Shown: piece after piece, positions 8,896 to 16,438 of the stretch
Layout: each line of letters opens with the position of its first letter
Position numbering within the stretch: the stretch's first letter is position 1
NCBI GenBank assembly: GCA_040756575.1
Contig: JBFLYP010000011.1
Location: 18,278-82,277, forward strand
Source of the DNA: DTYU01 sp040756575
GTDB lineage: Bacteria; Bacillota; Desulfotomaculia; Desulfotomaculales; Ammonificaceae
DNA length: 64,000 nt
Direction of reading: 5' to 3'
Program-made: the position numbers and the translations under genes
Notes under the pieces: generated by a model
The model's input: the letters and a program-made list of their open reading frames with translations, nothing else
Databases searched by the model: none
What the model was told of the DNA's origin: nothing

Positions 8896-8924
8896 ATAAT
8901 ATCAATTGTTAAATTACTCGTCAA
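8896..8924 (-). promoter_or_regulatory. Sigma-A-type promoter of the suf operon
   Basis: On the minus strand TTGACG (-35) and TATTAT (-10) are separated by exactly 17 nt, about 120 nt upstream of sufC. The leader downstream of the -10 is AT-rich and is the likely place for the Rrf2 regulator to bind, but I could not identify a clear dyad. Confidence 0.7.
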
Positions 8925-9204
8925 GCATAAACTAATCCCCCTATCGCATTTACCCTGTTGGCGGCGGCCGGCGCGCTGGTTTATAGACGTATTTAGACGC
9001 AGAGAGGCTTGCATTTGAAACGTATGCGTTCATATCGTTGCTCTTGAAGGGGGGTTAGTCCGGAAGCCGTACCATGCCTTGGATCCGGCGGCGTATCAAT
9101 CAGTTCGCCGCCTTACCGAAACGGGGCCGCGGGTTCGAAACCGGTCTTTCGCCCCAAAACAAAAAGGGGTTTCCCGGGATTGTGCCGGAAGGCCTTTGGG
9201 CAAA
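8925..9204. other. Intergenic region between the suf promoter and the YkgJ-type gene
   Basis: No gene is seen. The sequence holds GC-rich inverted repeats such as GGCGGCG pairing with CGCCGCC near 9086-9113. The right part leads into a minus-strand terminator. The apparent plus-strand frames here do not resemble any protein. Confidence 0.4.
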
Positions 9205-9228
9205 GAAAAAACCGGGAGGTTTTCCCGG
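9205..9228 (-). terminator. Rho-independent terminator of the Cys-cluster gene
   Basis: Read on the minus strand, CCGGGA and TCCCGG form a stem with a five-base loop and are followed directly by TTTTTTC. It lies about 35 nt after the stop of the YkgJ-type gene. Confidence 0.75.
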
Positions 9229-9264
9229 GCAGATTTTTCAAATCGAACGGCAGGCGGGACCGTT

Positions 9265-10074
9265 CTATCCTTCAAGTATCGCCTGACGGAGGCGGTCCGC
9301 TAAGGATAACTCTGTATTGCCGGGTGTTGTACCCGCGAGCGGGCCTTCACCGAAAGTCGCCGCCATTTCCGTGAGGAGCACCCTCACCGCTTTTAGGCGG
9401 CGGCGATAGAAGGTTTCATGGTCCATAACATCTTCGCCGATATCGAGCTTCTTCCTTAGAGTATCAGGCATAAAGAGAAGAGGCATCAGCATCCGGGCGG
9501 TGTTAGCGGTGAGCCAGGCGCGGCAGTTCAGCGTTTCTGTTGCATACTGGACCAAAGACAAATACAGATCGGAGAGTTCGTAATACTTGTAGGCCCCGGA
9601 GTCTTCGAGCCATTCCCTGACCGTCCACTCGCGTTTTCCCTCGTGTCCCAGGCAGAATTCCATTCGTTCCACCATAAACAGCCTTTCCTGCACCCGGGGG
9701 GCTTCGCCCGAGTTTTCAATCCGCACCGCGCGGCCGATCGGATAAGTGCGGCAGTTACGCGGCCGGACCTCATAAATGCTGCAGCGCCCGTCCTCAAGTA
9801 AGAAAGCGCAATTACCTCTTTCTGCATGATTGAACCACACAAAGGGCCAGCGTGAGGAGGTGCCGAAATCGTAATTACAGAAGATCTCGAGGAACTCAGC
9901 CCCCGAGGTTTTAAGGCGTCTGGTAATCACCTCCACATCCCAGGGGTCAAGCATGATTGTTATAAGACGGCAGCATTTACCCATGCACTGGGCGTTGCAT
10001 TCGAATGTAAAGGTATCCTCAGGTTTAAGTTCTTGTCGGGTAGAGTTAACGGTTACGCTGCTGTTTAACTCCAA
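9265..10074 (-). CDS. YkgJ-family cysteine cluster protein
   Basis: 269 aa from a TTG preceded by AAGGGGGAAG. The family signature is clear: CNAQCMGKCCR near the N-terminus, then C-AFLLEDGRC and PRNCRTYP, giving the conserved CxxxCxxxCC and downstream cysteines proposed to bind a metal or Fe-S cluster. The C-terminal half is helical and not recognisable. The biochemical role of the family is unknown. It lies 77 nt downstream of the ArsB/NhaD-type transporter on the same strand and may share its transcript. Confidence 0.8.
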   Translation of the reverse strand: MELNSSVTVNSTRQELKPEDTFTFECNAQCMGKCCRLITIMLDPWDVEVITRRLKTSGAEFLEIFCNYDFGTSSRWPFVWFNHAERGNCAFLLEDGRCSIYEVRPRNCRTYPIGRAVRIENSGEAPRVQERLFMVERMEFCLGHEGKREWTVREWLEDSGAYKYYELSDLYLSLVQYATETLNCRAWLTANTARMLMPLLFMPDTLRKKLDIGEDVMDHETFYRRRLKAVRVLLTEMAATFGEGPLAGTTPGNTELSLADRLRQAILEG

Positions 10075-10151
10075 GTTTCTTCCCCCTTAGCGAGTTAGTC
10101 ATTTAAAGCCTACTTTTATTGATTGCTCCTGTCAATGGTTATCCGGCTCAT

Positions 10152-11540
10152 TTAAGGTCCTTCGGCTCTACACGGCCTTTCTGCTCTAAAGCGAAGGATT
10201 AACACCGCCAGCCCGGACAATGCGAGGAAAGAGGAAATTACCAAAATATTTTGTAGAAAGAACCAGAGCACCATATAAACCGTGGATATCACGAGGGACA
10301 TCAACATCAGGGGAAAAGCGACCTTCATGAATCCGGCGAAAGTGAGGTACAGGCCGCGTTTTTCTGCAATTCCGGCAACGATTACGTTTGCCGAAGCCCC
10401 GATAATGGTTCCGTTGCCGCCCAAACAGGCGCCGAGCGAAAGGCACCACCAGAGGAAGTGCAGGTCGCCGACCGACATATGGGCCAACCGCCCTACCTCC
10501 TTGAGAAGCGGAATCATCGTGGCCACAAACGGTATGTTGTCCACAAACGAAGAAGCAAGCGCCGAAATCCACATAACCAGCATGCCGCTGAGGATCGTTT
10601 GCCCCCCCGTTGCTTCAAGGCTTAACCTGGCCAGTGCCCCGATGATCCCGACCGCTTCAAGGGCGCCGACGATAATGAAAAGGCCGGCGAAGAAGAAGAT
10701 GACGGGCCATTCCACAAAGGAGAGAGGCTCCTCGGGGTCGGTGCGGGTAATCACCAACAGGAGCGCAGCGCCGCTCAATGCGATAACGCTTGATTCAAGA
10801 TGCAGGTACTGGTGGAGCAAGAATCCTACTATGACCAGGCCGAGGACGGTTATGCATTTACGCAAAAGGGACGGGTTTTTAAGTTCGGCCCTGGCGTCGA
10901 ACTCCAGGATACCGTTGCGGTGCTCATCGGGGAGGCGCAATTCCTTCCGGTAGATAAGCTGCAAAATAAAGACGGTTGTTACATGAATCAGAACGATAAC
11001 GGGGGTTAGGTTAATTACAAAATCCATAAACCCGAGACCGGCTGCGCTCCCGATCATAATGTTCGGCGGATCGCCGATGAGGGTTGCGGTCCCGCCGATG
11101 TTAGATGCCAGGATTTCCGCTACCAGAAACGGGAGCGGGTTGATCTTCAGTTTACCGGCGATGGCCAAGGTGACGGGTACAATCAGCAGCACTGTGGTAA
11201 CGTTGTCAAGTACGGATGAAACAACAGCTGTTACCCCGGCGAGGGAGGCCAGGATAGCGGGCGGGTGTCCGCCTGCTGCCTGGGCTGCTTTGATGGCGAG
11301 GAATTCAAAAATCCCTGTTTCCCGGGTCAGACCCACGATAATCATCATCCCAACAAGCAGCCCTATGGTGTTCCAGTCGATTGCCGCCACTGCTTTTTCC
11401 GGCGGTGTAATCCCGGCTAAGACAACGACGGCGGCGCCCGCAAAAGCAGCCACTGTCCGGTGAATTTTTTCAGTAACGATAACTGCGTAGGTGACCAGGA
11501 AGACAATAACCGCAAGGTAAAGGTGGTAGGTGCCGGGCAA
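10152..11540 (-). CDS. ArsB/NhaD-family membrane transporter (paralogue 1)
   Basis: 462 aa with about 11-12 hydrophobic segments spread over the whole length, the fold of the ArsB/NhaD ion-transporter superfamily. Repeated half-motifs support this: SSVLDNVTTVLLIVPVTLAI and SNIGGTATLIGDPPNIMIG in the first half, SSFVDNIPFVATMIPLLKE and GACLGGNGTIIGASANVIV in the second. Substrate cannot be told; sodium/proton exchange, arsenite efflux or organic anion transport are all possible. The start is TTG, and its ribosome-binding site GGAGGAG is the 3' end of RBS element copy A. A clear paralogue lies at 19.4-20.6 kb. Confidence 0.85.
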   Translation of the reverse strand: MPGTYHLYLAVIVFLVTYAVIVTEKIHRTVAAFAGAAVVVLAGITPPEKAVAAIDWNTIGLLVGMMIIVGLTRETGIFEFLAIKAAQAAGGHPPAILASLAGVTAVVSSVLDNVTTVLLIVPVTLAIAGKLKINPLPFLVAEILASNIGGTATLIGDPPNIMIGSAAGLGFMDFVINLTPVIVLIHVTTVFILQLIYRKELRLPDEHRNGILEFDARAELKNPSLLRKCITVLGLVIVGFLLHQYLHLESSVIALSGAALLLVITRTDPEEPLSFVEWPVIFFFAGLFIIVGALEAVGIIGALARLSLEATGGQTILSGMLVMWISALASSFVDNIPFVATMIPLLKEVGRLAHMSVGDLHFLWWCLSLGACLGGNGTIIGASANVIVAGIAEKRGLYLTFAGFMKVAFPLMLMSLVISTVYMVLWFFLQNILVISSFLALSGLAVLILRFRAERPCRAEGP

Positions 11541-11550
11541 AGTTTACTCG

Positions 11551-11862
11551 CTCCTCCGAGAATGCGTTCTTCTTCCGTGGGGCGCGGCGATGAGCTTCGT
11601 ATTACTGCGCCAGGCTCGCCCAGCATTTAAGAGGTGGGATGTGGGAGGTTAGAGGTGAGATTTCTTAAGGGAGAAATTCGCTGCGCGAATTTCTTCATAG
11701 CTCGCACTTCCCACTTCCCACTTCCCACTTCCCACTTCCCAATTGCTCGCTCCTCACCGCGTTCTGTTGATGTTACTCTTCTGCATCTAAGCAATTAGCT
11801 TACGGGTCTATTCGCCCCATTTTCATCCTTCGTTATGCGGCTCGCCGCATGCGGCGCTCCTT
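11551..11862 (-). repeat. RBS element copy A
   Basis: On the minus strand the copy starts near GGAGCGCCGC, carries the hairpin ATGCGGC-GA-GCCGCAT and the conserved core with GGGGCGAATAGACCCGTAAG, and ends GAACGCATTCTCGGAGGAG, which supplies the Shine-Dalgarno of the transporter gene. Embedded in the middle is the asymmetric hairpin module: a G-rich arm (GGTGGGATGTGGGAGG), a GAAATTCG/CGAATTTC stem and five tandem copies of CACTTCC at 11705-11739. Compared with copies C, D and E, this module replaces the GCGCAGCCGGACGG segment. The sequence from 11863 to 12024 is AT-rich with nothing recognisable. Confidence 0.85.
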
Positions 11863-12024
11863 AGATTTTAACTAACACTTTTTATTAAACCCGTTCTAAT
11901 GCTTCTTAGGCAAGTAAACATATTATCCTTCTTTGATTTTATTTTTATTTTTTACGCTTACTATGTAGGCATTGTAATTACATGACAGTGTTCTAAAGCT
12001 GACCGCAGCACCGACAGATAATAG

Positions 12025-12053
12025 TTGACAGCAGGGATTCCTTGTGCTACATT
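12025..12053 (+). promoter_or_regulatory. Promoter of the rpmG-secE-nusG operon
   Basis: TTGACA and TACATT are spaced by 17 nt and lie 64 nt upstream of rpmG, a near-consensus sigma-A promoter. Confidence 0.75.
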
Positions 12054-12117
12054 ACTTAAGGCGTGGTGTGTAATCTATAACGCGTCTTTTTTTTACTATT
12101 GAAAGGCGGGTATCAGC

Positions 12118-12267
12118 ATGCGGGTCATTGTTACACTTGCTTGTACGCAGTGCAAACGGCGGAACTATACTACGACCAAAAACAAGAAAAACGACCCGGG
12201 GAGGATTGAGTTTAAGAAGTACTGCCGGTGGTGTGGAACTCATACTCTGCACAAAGAGACCAGGTAG
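12118..12267 (+). CDS. rpmG: 50S ribosomal protein L33
   Basis: 49 aa, beginning MRVIVTLACTQCKRRNYTTT and ending KYCRWCGTHTLHKETR. The two CxxC pairs are the zinc-binding form of L33. The gene is in the classical position before secE and nusG. The start is the ATG after GAAAGGCGGG. A minus-strand frame over the same bases is a shadow. Confidence 0.95.
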   Translation: MRVIVTLACTQCKRRNYTTTKNKKNDPGRIEFKKYCRWCGTHTLHKETR

Positions 12268-12286
12268 CTTGGTAAAGGGTGAGAAG

Positions 12287-12670
12287 ATGGCCGTCATAAA
12301 GACCGGTAAGGAAAGAAAAGAACGTCACGCGGTGCAAAAGGCCGCGGGACCGCAAAAGGTTGGGAAGGCGAAGCAACCGAAGAAGTCTGCGGACGGCCCG
12401 GTACAGAAAGAGTCCGGCCTAAAGCCGGTCCGGCAGGAAACTGCCAGGCGCGAGGCTGTTAAAAGGCGTTCGAATTTTAAAGAACAGGTAAGAAGCATCC
12501 GGCAGTTTTTTTCAGGCGCATGGCAAGAGCTGAAAAAGGTACACTGGCCGACGAGGCGAGAGGTGGCGATCTATACGGGCGTGGTGCTTGCAGTGGTAAC
12601 CATCGTAATGGTTATTATTTGGATCGCCGATTCGATTTTCAGCCAGATACTGAGGCTGATCATCGCTTGA
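12287..12670 (+). CDS. secE: Preprotein translocase subunit SecE
   Basis: 127 aa. The C-terminal 60 residues are the essential SecE domain: the amphipathic WQELKKVHWPTRREV segment followed by one membrane helix (VVLAVVTIVMVIIWIADSIF). SecE stabilises SecY in the membrane channel. The N-terminal 65 residues are a lysine-rich, low-complexity extension without a known role, longer than in Bacillus. The ATG start follows GGGTGAG closely. Confidence 0.93.
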   Translation: MAVIKTGKERKERHAVQKAAGPQKVGKAKQPKKSADGPVQKESGLKPVRQETARREAVKRRSNFKEQVRSIRQFFSGAWQELKKVHWPTRREVAIYTGVVLAVVTIVMVIIWIADSIFSQILRLIIA

Positions 12671-12739
12671 ACCCCGCTCCCGGGTGCGAGCGCCCGCGAA
12701 TGTTGGTTAAGGAGGTGAGGGGGCTGTCGCCTCCCTGCC

Positions 12740-13267
12740 GTGAATAAGCAGTGGTACGTCGTGCATACTTACTCCGGTTACGAGAATAAAGTCAAAGCAA
12801 ACTTGGAAAAGCGGATCGCCTCAATGAATATGGAGGATAAGATATTTCGCATCGTTGTGCCGGAGGAAGATGAAGTCGAAATTAAAGACGGTAAAAAGAG
12901 GATCTCAAAGCGAAAGATATTCCCCGGTTATGTCCTTGTCGAGATGGACATGACCGATGAATCGTGGTACGTGGTACGGAACACCCCGGGGGTTACCGGC
13001 TTTGTAGGGAGCGGAAACAAGCCGGTACCTTTGACGGAGCCTGAAGCAGAACTGATACTGAAGCAGGCACAGGGAGAAATTCCACGGGTACGGATCGACC
13101 TGACCCCGGGAGAAAAGATCAGGGTTACGTCCGGGCCGTTCCAAAATTTCATTGGCGTTATCGAGGAGATTAATACCGAAAAGGCGAAACTGAAAGTAAT
13201 GATCTCCATGTTTGGCCGGGAGACACCGATAGAACTTGACTATTCCCAGGTAGAGAAGATAATTTAA
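12740..13267 (+). CDS. nusG: Transcription termination/antitermination factor NusG
   Basis: 175 aa with the usual two domains: an N-terminal RNA polymerase-binding NGN domain (QWYVVHTYSGYENKVKANLE, then PGYVLVEMDM and VRNTPGVTGFVG) and a C-terminal KOW domain (GEKIRVTSGPFQNFIGVIEE). Start is GTG. It lies between secE and rplK, the conserved order in Firmicutes. Confidence 0.96.
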   Translation: MNKQWYVVHTYSGYENKVKANLEKRIASMNMEDKIFRIVVPEEDEVEIKDGKKRISKRKIFPGYVLVEMDMTDESWYVVRNTPGVTGFVGSGNKPVPLTEPEAELILKQAQGEIPRVRIDLTPGEKIRVTSGPFQNFIGVIEEINTEKAKLKVMISMFGRETPIELDYSQVEKII

Positions 13268-13284
13268 ACGGGGGCGAAAAAGAA

Positions 13285-13713
13285 TTGGCAAAAAAGGTTC
13301 AGGCGATAGTGAAACTCCAAATTCCGGCAGGTAAAGCCACTCCGGCACCGCCCGTCGGACCGGCTTTGGGCCAGCACGGGGTTAACATCATGGCTTTTGT
13401 CAAGGAATACAACGAGCGGACCGCCGCCCAGGCCGGACTGATCATCCCGGTGGAGATAACGGTTTACGAGGACCGGTCCTTTAGTTTCGTTTGCAAGACG
13501 CCGCCGGCATCGGTGCTGTTAAAGAAGGCGGCGGGTATCGAAACGGCTTCCGGAGAGCCGAACCGTAAAATTGTCGGTAAAGTGACCCGGTCCAAAGTGC
13601 GGGAAATCGCCGAATTAAAGATGCCTGATTTGAATGCGGCTTCGGTTGAAGCCGCTGTACGAATGGTCGAGGGCACGGCCAGGAGTATGGGTATCGAAAT
13701 CGTTGAAGGGTAA
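13285..13713 (+). CDS. rplK: 50S ribosomal protein L11
   Basis: 142 aa, normal length. The proline-rich N-terminal domain (PAGKATPAPPVGPALGQHGV) and the C-terminal rRNA-binding domain are both complete. L11 forms the GTPase-associated centre with 23S rRNA. Start is TTG (MAKKVQAIVKL), as in several neighbours. Confidence 0.97.
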   Translation: MAKKVQAIVKLQIPAGKATPAPPVGPALGQHGVNIMAFVKEYNERTAAQAGLIIPVEITVYEDRSFSFVCKTPPASVLLKKAAGIETASGEPNRKIVGKVTRSKVREIAELKMPDLNAASVEAAVRMVEGTARSMGIEIVEG

Positions 13714-13772
13714 TTTTCAAGGTTAAGTCTGTGGGAGGAGATTGACTCCGGTTACCACAAGGAGGAGTTAAA

Positions 13773-14465
13773 TTGCCAAGGTACGGAAAGAAGTATCAGG
13801 AAGCTCAAAAACAGGTGGACAGGTCCAAGCTTTATGAGCCCCTTGAAGCGATGGACCTCATTAAGAAGGTTGCGTCGGCTAAGTTTGATGAGACGGTTGA
13901 AGCGGCGATAAAATTAGGTGTGGACCCGCGCCATGCCGACCAGCAGGTGCGCGGCGCGGTGGTGTTGCCGCACGGAACAGGTAAAACAAGGCGGGTGGCG
14001 GTATTCGCGCGCGGTGAAAAGGTGAAAGAGGCAGAGGCCGCAGGTGCCGATTTCGTTGGGGCGGAAGACCTGATTGCCCGCGTGCAGGAGGGATGGCTTG
14101 ATTTCGACGTGGCCATCGCCACCCCTGACGTGATGGGGATGGTCGGTAAAGTGGGGCGTATTTTAGGTCCCCGCGGTCTGATGCCGAATCCCAAGACGGG
14201 AACTGTTACGTTCGATATCGCCCGCGCTGTTTCCGAGGTGAAGGCCGGCAAGATCGAGTACCGGGTGGATAAGGCGGGGATCATTCATGCCCCCATCGGT
14301 AAAGTCTCTTTTGACTCCGAGAAGCTGGTCGAAAACCTGCGGACTTTGGTCGAAGCCCTGGTACGTGCGAAACCGGCTGCAGCGAAAGGTCAGTATTTGA
14401 AGGGGATCAGCGTCTCATCGACAATGGGACCCGGGGTAAAAGTGAACGTGTTGAAGGTTTCTTAA
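13773..14465 (+). CDS. rplA: 50S ribosomal protein L1
   Basis: 230 aa, full length. Family landmarks are VVLPHGTGKTRRVAVFA, GPRGLMPNPKTGTV and the closing SSTMGPGVKVNV. L1 forms the stalk at the E site and in many bacteria represses its own operon. Start is TTG with AAGGAGG upstream. Confidence 0.97.
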   Translation: MPRYGKKYQEAQKQVDRSKLYEPLEAMDLIKKVASAKFDETVEAAIKLGVDPRHADQQVRGAVVLPHGTGKTRRVAVFARGEKVKEAEAAGADFVGAEDLIARVQEGWLDFDVAIATPDVMGMVGKVGRILGPRGLMPNPKTGTVTFDIARAVSEVKAGKIEYRVDKAGIIHAPIGKVSFDSEKLVENLRTLVEALVRAKPAAAKGQYLKGISVSSTMGPGVKVNVLKVS

Positions 14466-14499
14466 ACCGGGAAGATTAACGCTGCAAAAACACCGCTAT

Positions 14500-14696
14500 G
14501 GCGGTCAAAATTGTCACGGGCTGCGCGGAGGGGGAGTTCAAAATTTTTAGGGACTTAGTACAATCTCCAACCGTCGGCATCCCACGTCTCAGAGCCGTAG
14601 ACAGTTGGTGTTGTATACTTAAAGGCTGGTTCTGCCGCCGCCAACCGAGGCTGGATCATGTGCGGGATCCTTGTGTTGTCTACGGATCCCGTTTTT
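14500..14696 (+). ncRNA. Ribosomal protein L10 leader
   Basis: The roughly 290-nt gap between rplA and rplJ holds an L10-leader-type RNA, the site where the L10-(L12)4 complex binds its own mRNA to limit rplJ-rplL expression. Supporting signals are its position, the paired segments around GTAGACAGTTGGTG and GCCAACCGAGGCTGG, and a terminator-like hairpin at its 3' end before rplJ. A plus-strand open frame across this region is a by-product and not a gene. Confidence 0.75.
14663..14696 (+). terminator. Attenuator hairpin before rplJ
   Basis: CGGGATCC and GGATCCCG pair across a 13-nt loop and are followed by five T residues. In the L10 leader this is the switchable terminator that sets read-through into rplJ-rplL. 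Confidence 0.75.
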
Positions 14697-14759
14697 ATTT
14701 TTACAGCGCGGTGGTTCAGGGGAAAAAGGTTTTGTAAATTGGCGCGGAAGGGGGTGAAA

Positions 14760-15293
14760 ATGGGTATGCCGGTTCGTGATGAAAAAAAGGCAGTGGTGAA
14801 AGAGCTGAAAGATAAATTGACGACGGCAAAGGCGGTTTTCGTAACCGATTATAAAGGCATTCCCGTGGCAAGATTTACCGAGCTCCGGCGCCGTTTGAGG
14901 GCTTCCGACAGCCTTCTGAAGGTCACCAAGAACACCCTGACCAAAATTGCCGCCAAAGAGGCCGGCCTGGATAATCTGGTATCTTATCTTGAGGGACCGG
15001 TGGCATTGGCCTTCAGTTTTGGCGACCCTGCGGCCACTGCCAAGGTGCTCGTCGATTTTACGCGTGAGTTTAAACTTCTCGATGTAAAGGGCGGCGTGCT
15101 CAACGGACGGTTGTTATCTGCCGAACAGTTTAAGGTTTTAGCGGACCTGCCGCCGTTTGATGTGATGATCGCAAAGGTGGTGGGCGGAATCAAGTCGCCG
15201 CTTTACGGAATGGTCGGTGTACTGAGCGGACCCATGCGTAACCTTGTTTACGTACTGGACGCGATCAGGAGAAAACAGGCCGAGGCGTCGTAG
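14760..15293 (+). CDS. rplJ: 50S ribosomal protein L10
   Basis: 177 aa from the ATG preceded by GGAAGGGGGTG; a longer upstream frame would run into the leader RNA. Domains: an N-terminal rRNA-binding part (VTDYKGIPVARFTELRRRLR) and a C-terminal helix that carries L12 dimers. The product anchors the ribosomal stalk. Confidence 0.96.
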   Translation: MGMPVRDEKKAVVKELKDKLTTAKAVFVTDYKGIPVARFTELRRRLRASDSLLKVTKNTLTKIAAKEAGLDNLVSYLEGPVALAFSFGDPAATAKVLVDFTREFKLLDVKGGVLNGRLLSAEQFKVLADLPPFDVMIAKVVGGIKSPLYGMVGVLSGPMRNLVYVLDAIRRKQAEAS

Positions 15294-15343
15294 GTTTTCT
15301 AAATCTTATTTAGTAATGATTAAAACTAAGGAGGTTTTTTGTT

Positions 15344-15730
15344 GTGTCAAAAACGGCTGAAATCATCGAAACGATAAAGGGGCTTACGGTGGTAGAGCTT
15401 GCTGAGCTCGTGAAGGCCCTGGAGGAGGAGTTTGGGGTAACCGCTGCTGCACCGGTTGCTATGGCAGCGGCTCCGGCAGCGGCAGGGGCTGCAGCCGCCG
15501 CTCCGGCGGAGGAAGAAAAGACGGAGTTTGACGTAATTCTGGCAGCGGTCGGAGACAAGAAGATCAATGTGATCAAGGTTGTACGGGAGATTACCGGGCT
15601 GGGGCTTAAAGAGGCGAAAGACCTCGTGGATAACGCACCCAAACCGGTAAAGGAAAAAGTAAATAAGGAAGAGGCGGAAGCGATTAAGGCCAAACTGACC
15701 GAGGCCGGAGCGACTGTTGAGATAAAGTGA
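15344..15730 (+). CDS. rplL: 50S ribosomal protein L7/L12
   Basis: 128 aa, GTG start after AAGGAGG. N-terminal dimerisation domain, alanine-rich hinge (AAPAAAGAAAAAPAEEEKT) and the globular C-terminal factor-binding domain with VKEITGLGLKEAK-like sequence. It is the last gene of the operon here: rpoB and rpoC, which normally follow, are absent. Confidence 0.97.
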   Translation: MSKTAEIIETIKGLTVVELAELVKALEEEFGVTAAAPVAMAAAPAAAGAAAAAPAEEEKTEFDVILAAVGDKKINVIKVVREITGLGLKEAKDLVDNAPKPVKEKVNKEEAEAIKAKLTEAGATVEIK

Positions 15731-15764
15731 TTTCTGGGGTTGGCGCTTACTCATGACGATCGGA

Positions 15765-15799
15765 ACCCGTTCTCTTGCGAAAGTGAACGGGTATTTTTC
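15765..15799 (+). terminator. Rho-independent terminator after rplL
   Basis: ACCCGTTC and GAACGGGT pair across a 12-nt loop and are followed by ATTTTTC. It closes the ribosomal protein operon. Confidence 0.85.
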
Positions 15800-15880
15800 T
15801 GTTTGTTAACAGCCGGATCCGCTTGTTTGGCAAGAAAGAGATTTATTCACATAACTACCGGCGAAATTGAATAGTTGACG

Positions 15881-15909
15881 TTGACGTTGATGATGAAACG
15901 GAGTACAAT
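15881..15909 (+). promoter_or_regulatory. Candidate sigma-A promoter upstream of rpmE (distal)
   Basis: TTGACG, 17 nt, TACAAT. It is preceded by a second overlapping TTGACG. It lies 176 nt before rpmE. Confidence 0.55.
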
Positions 15910-16004
15910 TTTAAGCTAAATTCCGGAAGGTACAGTAAACAGTAATACCGGAATAAGGTTTTTGCCAACGGTAACCCCGGAAATGCGGATGCAAGCGGCA
16001 GGCG

Positions 16005-16033
16005 TTGCAGGCAGGCCCCGCCTATGCTATAAT
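16005..16033 (+). promoter_or_regulatory. Candidate sigma-A promoter upstream of rpmE (proximal)
   Basis: TTGCAG, 17 nt, TATAAT, giving a short leader of about 45 nt before rpmE. The perfect -10 makes it the better of the two candidates. Confidence 0.6.
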
Positions 16034-16084
16034 AGCATGGGCCTGCGGGAAACGGGTCCCGGATCGAGAAAGGAGAGAGCTGGA

Positions 16085-16282
16085 TTGAAAAAGGGTATTC
16101 ATCCGCAATACGGGCCGGCACGCGTACTCTGTGCCTGTGGCGCTGTCTTTGAAACGGGTTCCACAAAAAAGGAACTGCGGGTAGAGGTTTGTTCGAAGTG
16201 CCACCCCTTTTACACCGGGCAGCGGCAGGTGGTTGACCGCCGGGGCCGGGCGGAACGGTTCCGTAAGAAGTACGGACTATAG
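16085..16282 (+). CDS. rpmE: 50S ribosomal protein L31
   Basis: 65 aa from a TTG start (MKKGIHPQYGPARVLCACGA) with AAAGGAGAG upstream. Four cysteines in CACG and CSKCHPFYTG mark the zinc-binding form of L31. It heads a rpmE-DUF1385-prfA-prmC block that is a common gene order in clostridia. Confidence 0.95.
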   Translation: MKKGIHPQYGPARVLCACGAVFETGSTKKELRVEVCSKCHPFYTGQRQVVDRRGRAERFRKKYGL

Positions 16283-16284
16283 AA

Positions 16285-16324
16285 GGGTGTCGCAAAACTC
16301 TTACTTTTCGAAGAAAGTGAGCTC
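16285..16324 (+). repeat. Small dispersed repeat, TGTCGCAAAACTC type (copy 1)
   Basis: GGTGTCGCAAAACTC followed by a small stem (CTTACTTT / AAAGTGAG) around TCGAAG, just after the rpmE stop. Similar sequences occur after prfA, at the end of pstS and before the dacF-like gene. See findings. Confidence 0.5.
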
Positions 16325-16438
16325 GTCTATTCACGGCACGATGGTTTTAATGACACTTCCCATTTGCCGGGCGAAGTTTTGCGGCTGCAAAAGGATGATC
16401 AGGAGCAGTTTTCTTCCTTACTAATCAGGTGGTGGCAA

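Noticed and set aside
10282..10953. 223-codon plus-strand frame opposite the ArsB/NhaD-type gene
   Set aside because: Composition is typical of an antisense shadow of a membrane protein; the minus-strand gene has clear family motifs.
14498..14737. 79-codon plus-strand frame between rplA and rplJ
   Set aside because: It covers the L10 leader RNA and its attenuator; the RNA structure explains the conservation.
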